DNA of 36,133 bases from Microbacterium sp. 67-17. GTDB taxonomy: Bacteria > Actinomycetota > Actinomycetes > Actinomycetales > Microbacteriaceae. Shown here piece by piece: positions 31,793 through 36,133 of the stretch. Position numbers and translations under genes: made by a program. The DNA lies in NCBI RefSeq assembly GCF_001898325.1, contig NZ_MKTR01000020.1, forward strand, positions 1 to 36,133, read 5' to 3'. The notes beneath the pieces were generated by a model that was not told the origin of the DNA, made no database searches, and worked only from the letters and a program-made list of their open reading frames with translations. The stretch's first letter is position 1. Every line of letters begins with the position of its first letter.

Positions 31793-31798
31793 AGTTTA
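31793..31798 (-). promoter_or_regulatory. -10 box of ccsB, overlapping the resB stop
   Basis: TAAACT on the minus strand ends six bases before ATG 31786; its TAA is the resB stop codon. Confidence 0.5.
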
Positions 31799-33529
31799 CG
31801 TGGGCTGGCTGGCGCCGCGCCCCGCGAGGGAAGCGCCGTGTTCGCCGGCGAACCGCTCGACCGTGGCATCCAGCGTCGGGTCCTCGCCGCGCGCGAGTCC
31901 CGCGTACTCGAGCCGCACGGCAGAGCCCTGCACTGTCGCCTTCACCCACACCCGCCGGCGGGGTACGAACAGGGCAGCGAGCAGCCCCGCGACGGCGATC
32001 GAGGCAAACACCAGCACCCAGGTAGCCGCGACATCCCGGTGGATCGACAGTGAGACGAAGCGCTTGACCGGCTCTCCCGTGGGAGTGAGAGCCGAATCGT
32101 CTTCGAAGGTGATCGTGCCGCGGCCGCCCGGGATCTCGGCGGTCTCGCCCGGCAGCAACCGGATCGAGTCGACGCCGGTGTCCCCGCCCGTGAGCTGGGT
32201 CATGTCGGTCGTATCAAGCGCGTACACCGAGCGCGGGATGCCGCCATCGATACCCAGGTCTCCCTCGAACACGTTGAAGGTCAACTCCGGGTAGACCAGC
32301 GCCGGCCATCCCGAGGTCAAAGCACCGCTCTCGAGCTCCGCGACTGTCGGGTAGAAGAAACCGACGAGTCCGAGCTGCTCGGGCAGCCCATCGGGGACCT
32401 TGACGACACCGAGCGAGGTGAGGTTGCGGTCCTGTGGCAGGAAGGGAACGGATGCCGAGTACACAACCTCGCCGTCGGGACCTCGAACCGTGATGGTCGG
32501 CGCGTATCCGTTGCCCATGAGGAAGATCCGATCGCCGGCGACATCCAACGGATGATTCACCCGCACCTCACCGGCAGTCGGCTCCTCGCCCGCGCGTTGG
32601 GTGGTGAGGCGCGCGACGAAGTCTCCGGCCTGACCCGCCCCGCTCTCATCGGGCGCGACGTAACTGACGCTGAACTCGTCGAGGGTCATCGCGTAGGGGA
32701 CGAGAGAGTTCTCGTCGACGAAGCGCCCCGGATTGAACGAGGAATAGTCCACGAGAGCGTTCGTGAAAGTGTCGCCCTGGATGATGACGGTCTGTCCGGT
32801 GTACGTGAATCCCCCGCCGACGCCCACGGCGATGAGCACACCCACGAGCGCCCCATGGAAGATGAGGTTCCCGGTCTCTTTCAGGTAGCCGCGCTCTGCC
32901 GAGACGCTGAAGCTCGGGGCGCCCCGGCGCGCGGTGTCGTAGCGCTCGGTTCGGTAGCCGCCGCGGCGCAGTTGCTGCTCGGCGAGGGCGACAGCATCGC
33001 CTGCGTAGGCTGCGGGATCGACATCCACCGTTTCCACCAGCGTTTCGCGGTGGGTCGAGAGCCGCTCAAGCCTGGCGGGAGTGCGCGGCGGTCTGGCACG
33101 CAGCGCCTTCCAGTGGTGTTGGGTGCGCGGGATGACGCAGCCGATGAGCGAGATGAACAGCAGGATGTAGATGGCCGAGAACCAGGCCGACGTATAGACA
33201 TCGAACAGCTGGAGTCCGTCGAGGATCGGCGCGAGGTCCGGGTTGTCGGTGAAGTACTGACTCACGCCGTTGGGGTCGGCGCTGCGCTGAGGAACCAACG
33301 ACCCGGGGATTGCCGCGATGGCCAAGAGCAAGAGCAGCAGCAGTGCCGTGCGCATGCTCGTCAGCTGGCGCCATCCCCACCGCGCCCATCCCGCGGGCCC
33401 GAGCGCCGGAGATGTCACGGCATCATCCGAAGACGGCCGACCGGCATCCGTGCTGTCTGCTGACGTATCGGCGTAGTCAGCTGGTCTGAGCGGATCGACT
33501 GTGACGTCGTCAGAGCGGGAGGGGGACAC
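31796..33529 (-). CDS. resB: Cytochrome c biogenesis protein ResB
   Basis: A 577-residue membrane protein, the second core part of the System II haem lyase. After a hydrophilic N-terminus comes helix 1 (about 62-77, TALLLLLLLAIAAIPGSLVPQR, with the ResB PQR motif) and YFTDNPDLAPILDGLQLFDVYTSAWFSAIYILLFISLIGCVIPRT for helix 2, then a third helix (HGALVGVLIAVGVGGG), a large outer domain (about 250-500) and a last helix (WVLVFASIAVAGLLAALFVPRRRVW). This is the normal layout. GTG 33529 overlaps the ccdA end by 20 bases. It works with CcsB and receives reduced apocytochrome from ResA/CcdA. Confidence 0.94.
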   Translation of the reverse strand: MSPSRSDDVTVDPLRPADYADTSADSTDAGRPSSDDAVTSPALGPAGWARWGWRQLTSMRTALLLLLLLAIAAIPGSLVPQRSADPNGVSQYFTDNPDLAPILDGLQLFDVYTSAWFSAIYILLFISLIGCVIPRTQHHWKALRARPPRTPARLERLSTHRETLVETVDVDPAAYAGDAVALAEQQLRRGGYRTERYDTARRGAPSFSVSAERGYLKETGNLIFHGALVGVLIAVGVGGGFTYTGQTVIIQGDTFTNALVDYSSFNPGRFVDENSLVPYAMTLDEFSVSYVAPDESGAGQAGDFVARLTTQRAGEEPTAGEVRVNHPLDVAGDRIFLMGNGYAPTITVRGPDGEVVYSASVPFLPQDRNLTSLGVVKVPDGLPEQLGLVGFFYPTVAELESGALTSGWPALVYPELTFNVFEGDLGIDGGIPRSVYALDTTDMTQLTGGDTGVDSIRLLPGETAEIPGGRGTITFEDDSALTPTGEPVKRFVSLSIHRDVAATWVLVFASIAVAGLLAALFVPRRRVWVKATVQGSAVRLEYAGLARGEDPTLDATVERFAGEHGASLAGRGASQPT

Positions 33530-34265
33530 TGGCGAGCACCCCCTGGAGCGAGATCATGAGCGCCGTCCAGACGCCGGTGAGCATAAGGACCCCCAGCAGC
33601 ACCAGAAGGATGCCGCCGGCGATGTTGATGACGCGAATGTGGCGCCGCAGGAAGGTGACGGCGCTGGTCGCCCAGCCGAGGCCGAGCGCGAGCAGGACGA
33701 ACGGGATGCCGAGTCCGAGCGAGTAGGTGAGGCCGAGGATGGCCGCACGCCCGGGGTCGCCGAGATTCCACGACAACGAGGTGATCGCTGCGAGGGTGGG
33801 GCCGATACAGGGAGCCCACCCGAGACCGAGCGCCAGTCCCAGAAGCGGTGCCCCGATGAGGCCGATGTTGCCCCGGACCTGCGGCTTGACCGTGCGCTGC
33901 GCAAAGCCGAACAGGCCGATGAAAACAAGGCCGAGGAAGATGATCACGCCGCCGAGGATCCGGGTGATGAGATCTCCATAGCGGACGAAGAACTGGCCGA
34001 GCGCACCGCCGAGGATGGTGATCGCCAAGAACACGACGGTGAAGCCTGCAATGAACAGCGCCACGCCACCCAGCAGCCTGCCGCGGCTCGGAACCGGAAC
34101 GCCGTCGGCGTTGCGGGCCGACGTCACCGAGCCACCGATGAACCCGAGGTAGCCGGGCACCAGAGGCAGCACGCACGGCGAGAGGAACGACAGGAGGCCG
34201 GCCGCCAACGCAATGGGGACCGCAACCCAGAGGGCTCCCCCTCCGACCAGCTCGCTGACGTTCAT
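33510..34265 (-). CDS. ccdA: Thiol-disulfide transmembrane reductase CcdA
   Basis: A 251-residue membrane protein with six helices that carries reducing power from cytoplasmic thioredoxin to ResA. The two redox cysteines are C31 (LSPCVLPLVPGYLGF) and C153 (GWAPCIGPTLAA), both in their conserved Pro contexts. ATG 34265 overlaps the resA stop as ATGA (34262-34265), so translation is coupled. Length and helix pattern match the short CcdA type rather than full DsbD. Confidence 0.95.
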   Translation of the reverse strand: MNVSELVGGGALWVAVPIALAAGLLSFLSPCVLPLVPGYLGFIGGSVTSARNADGVPVPSRGRLLGGVALFIAGFTVVFLAITILGGALGQFFVRYGDLITRILGGVIIFLGLVFIGLFGFAQRTVKPQVRGNIGLIGAPLLGLALGLGWAPCIGPTLAAITSLSWNLGDPGRAAILGLTYSLGLGIPFVLLALGLGWATSAVTFLRRHIRVINIAGGILLVLLGVLMLTGVWTALMISLQGVLASVPLPL

Positions 34266-34882
34266 CCGTTCTCCGCGAGCGTTTCCTTCACGAGGGTCGT
34301 GAGGATCGACGAGCTCGAGAGTGCGCCGATCACGCGTGCAGCGACGCGGCCCTCTCGGTCGATGACGAGCGTTACCGGAGTTGCGTTCAGCGGGGTCGCG
34401 TCAGCGAAGGCGAGCTTGAGTTCCCGATCGCCGACCGAGATGAGGCTCGGGTAGCTGATGCCGTTGTCCTTCGCGAACGACCGTGCGGTCGGCGCCTCGT
34501 CGGAGGTGTTGAGGCCGAGGAACGCGACGTCGGCTCCACCGACCTCGGCATAGGCAGCCTCGAGTTCGGGTGCCTCGACCACGCACGGCGCGCACGCGGC
34601 GTACCAGAAGTTCACGACGAGCACCTGGCCGCGGTAGTCATCGCTCGTCACCGTCTCGCCGGTATCGGTGACGCCCGAAAAGTTCAGCGGCGCGGAGCGT
34701 TGATCCACAGGGATCGTGACAGCTTCCATTCCGTTCTGCGCAATGAAGCCCTTGTTGTCGCCCGCGCGGTACTGCTCGGCGAGCGGATCGGCTGTGCACC
34801 CGGCGAGCGCGCCGCCCAGCGCGAGGGCGCCAACCAGCGCGAGAGCCACGGATGCCGCCCCGCGGCGAGCACGGATCGTCAT
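34262..34882 (-). CDS. resA: Thioredoxin-like lipoprotein ResA/TlpA
   Basis: A 206-residue exported thioredoxin-fold protein that reduces apocytochrome c cysteines for haem attachment. The signal peptide ends in lipobox LAGC (Cys29), so it is a membrane-anchored lipoprotein. The redox motif is WYAACAPC (C97, C100); ATPLNATPVTLVIDREGRVAARVIG has the cis-Pro of the fold. ATG 34882 lies one base after the phosphatase stop (TGA-G-ATG); an upstream in-frame start at 34954 would place 24 residues before the signal peptide and is rejected. TlpA is an equally usual name. Confidence 0.93.
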   Translation of the reverse strand: MTIRARRGAASVALALVGALALGGALAGCTADPLAEQYRAGDNKGFIAQNGMEAVTIPVDQRSAPLNFSGVTDTGETVTSDDYRGQVLVVNFWYAACAPCVVEAPELEAAYAEVGGADVAFLGLNTSDEAPTARSFAKDNGISYPSLISVGDRELKLAFADATPLNATPVTLVIDREGRVAARVIGALSSSSILTTLVKETLAENG

Positions 34883-34883
34883 C

Positions 34884-35513
34884 TCAGACCGCCCCGACGT
34901 CAATGGCGTCGGAGGTTGCCGCCGGCTCGACATAGTCGACCTCGACCCATCCATCCCCGGAGCGTTCGAAGCTCGTCACGCTGGACAGCGCGCACCGGCG
35001 ATGGCGCGGGTCGTGCTGGGTCGGAAGCCCGGCAACCGCCAGGTGCGTCACCCAGATCGGCAGCTGATGGGAGACCACGACGACGTCGCCGTCATCGGCC
35101 TCACCCCAGGCATCCGTCATCGCAGCATCCATCCGGGCGACGACCTGCGCGTACGGCTCGCCCCAGCTGGGCACCGCGGGGCGTGCGAGGTAGCGCCAGT
35201 TGAGCGGGTTCATCAGGGCACGCTTCATGCGCTTGCCCTCGAACACGTTGGTCGGCTCGATGACGCGTTCGTCGGTCGTCGCGCGCAGCCCGAACCGGTC
35301 GATGAAGGGTTGCGCCGATTCCTGGGCCCGCTGTAGGGGCGAGACGATGAGGGCTGACAGGGGGCGCTCGAGCCCACCGATCCAAGCAGCTGCCTGCTCG
35401 GCCATCTGGCGTCCGTCTTTGCTCAGCCGGTACCCGGGGAGACGTCCGTACAGGACCCGATTCGGGTTGAAGACCTCCCCATGACGCACGAGATGGACAC
35501 GGTCAGCGGGCAC
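34884..35513 (-). CDS. Histidine phosphatase family protein
   Basis: A 209-residue cytoplasmic protein of the phosphoglycerate mutase-like superfamily. The catalytic RHGE motif is at 10-13 (VHLVRHGEVFNPNRVLYGRLPGYRLSKDGRQMAEQ), with the second catalytic His in VVVSHQLPIW and the acid in PTNVFEGK. These proteins act on small phosphorylated metabolites; which one is unknown. It heads the cytochrome c maturation operon, an arrangement I believe is common in Actinobacteria, but no role in haem attachment is shown. GTG 35513 follows TAGACT by six bases, and GGGGGA also lies directly before it. Confidence 0.9.
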   Translation of the reverse strand: MPADRVHLVRHGEVFNPNRVLYGRLPGYRLSKDGRQMAEQAAAWIGGLERPLSALIVSPLQRAQESAQPFIDRFGLRATTDERVIEPTNVFEGKRMKRALMNPLNWRYLARPAVPSWGEPYAQVVARMDAAMTDAWGEADDGDVVVVSHQLPIWVTHLAVAGLPTQHDPRHRRCALSSVTSFERSGDGWVEVDYVEPAATSDAIDVGAV

Positions 35514-35514
35514 T

Positions 35515-35533
35515 CCCCCAGTCTACGTGGGGG
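35515..35533. promoter_or_regulatory. -10 box and palindrome upstream of the cytochrome c maturation operon
   Basis: AGTCTA (35520-35525) reads TAGACT on the minus strand, six bases before GTG 35513. It lies within CCCCCA (35515-35520) ... TGGGGG (35528-35533), a 6-bp-arm inverted repeat. Confidence 0.5.
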
Positions 35534-35565
35534 TTCGCTTTGCGGGGGCTGAGAGCGCTCGCCAC

Positions 35566-36133
35566 TCAGTCGGCCGACGGCTCCGGGTCGCTGGAGCGGG
35601 AGGCCAGGAGGCCACGTATCCGAACGTAGAGGAACCAGGCGACGCCGATCAGCACCGCGGCGATGACGATGTACTGCAGGATGTCGGCATACCGCTCGAT
35701 CACGGGCCAGGCCTCACCGAGGAAGAACCCGGCAAGAACGAAGATCGTGTTCCACAGGGCGCTACCGGCGAAGGTCAACAGGCCGAATTTCCACAGCGGC
35801 ATACGGGTCACCCCCGCGGGAATCGAGATCAGGCTGCGGAAGATCGGCACCATGCGCCCGAAGAAGACTGCCTTCCCGCCGTGGCGCTGGAACCACGCGA
35901 CGGTGCGGTCGATGTCATCTGGACGCAGCAGCGGAACCTTCGCCGCAACAGCGCGCAATCGATCCACACCGAGCCACGCGCCGATCCCGTAGAGCAGGAA
36001 GGCACCCACGACCGAACCGAGCGTCGTCCAGATCAGCGCCTCTGCCAGGGAGAACGAGCCGCGACTGGCCGACAGCCCGGCCATCGGCAGGATGACCTCG
36101 CTCGGCAGCGGCGGGAAGATGTTCTCGAGCGCG
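35566..36133 (-). CDS. DedA family membrane protein (5' end outside the window)
   Basis: At least 188 residues of a DedA/SNARE-associated integral membrane protein; the frame stays open to the right edge, so the start lies outside. The visible N-terminal part reads ALENIFPPLPSEVILPMAG, the typical DedA signature, followed by the re-entrant region and later the GGKAVFFGRMVPIFRSLISIPAGVTRMP segment with the conserved Arg residues and the final helices. DedA proteins include undecaprenyl-phosphate and phospholipid translocases and affect envelope stress resistance; the subtype here is not fixed. The ATG at 36084 is internal and not the start. Confidence 0.9.
   Translation of the reverse strand, partial: ALENIFPPLPSEVILPMAGLSASRGSFSLAEALIWTTLGSVVGAFLLYGIGAWLGVDRLRAVAAKVPLLRPDDIDRTVAWFQRHGGKAVFFGRMVPIFRSLISIPAGVTRMPLWKFGLLTFAGSALWNTIFVLAGFFLGEAWPVIERYADILQYIVIAAVLIGVAWFLYVRIRGLLASRSSDPEPSAD

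Overview
The window looks like a chromosome segment of a high-GC actinobacterium of the family Microbacteriaceae, most likely Microbacterium or a close relative. This rests on the very high GC, strong GC3 codon use, a complete menaquinone (not ubiquinone) gene set, System II cytochrome c maturation, actinobacterial families such as DUF222/HNH, DUF4229 and PLDc_N, and many start codons placed exactly six bases after a TAnnnT box, the usual actinobacterial leaderless layout. The species is inferred, not proven.

Left accessory region (1-6232). A probable IS256-type right end interrupts a DUF222/HNH gene. Next come two small exported or membrane proteins: a DUF2510-TM-PASTA-Ltp protein, and a neighbour whose reading frame is broken near its 3' end. 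A VapC-like PIN toxin with a Phd-like antitoxin follows, then type I hsdS and hsdM without any hsdR in view.

Housekeeping and menaquinone region (6287-24699). This holds an alpha/beta hydrolase, a lipoprotein, a Bcr/CflA-type efflux pump coupled to a ferredoxin-NADP reductase, a long-chain polyprenyl diphosphate synthase, menG, a DUF402 protein, menF, mgtE, ppk2, menD, a PLDc_N membrane protein, a DUF4229 protein, menA, menE, menB, a zinc-ribbon protein, an LLM-class flavin oxidoreductase and menC. Together menF-D-C-E-B-A-G plus the prenyl synthase cover chorismate to menaquinone, except for recognisable MenH and DHNA-CoA thioesterase genes. Many of these genes carry a putative leaderless promoter; in four tail-to-head pairs the upstream stop codon forms the first three bases of the downstream -10 box.

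Efflux region (24727-30721). A TetR regulator is divergent from a two-gene operon, with two palindromes between them. The operon encodes an MMPL (RND-type) transporter fused to a degenerate ABC-ATPase-like domain, and a YhgE/Pip membrane protein with a long repetitive extracytoplasmic region. A 354-bp gap behind it holds three 59-bp palindromic repeats at 95-96 bp spacing, with compensatory changes in the stem.

Right region (30722-36133). An operon of histidine phosphatase, resA/tlpA, ccdA, resB and ccsB makes System II cytochrome c maturation, which fits functionally with menaquinone respiration. A DedA-family gene is cut by the window edge.

The most unusual items are the MMPL/pseudo-ABC fusion with its YhgE partner, the three-unit 59-bp palindrome array, the stop-codon/-10 overlaps, and a 25-bp palindrome that spans the hydrolase start codon.
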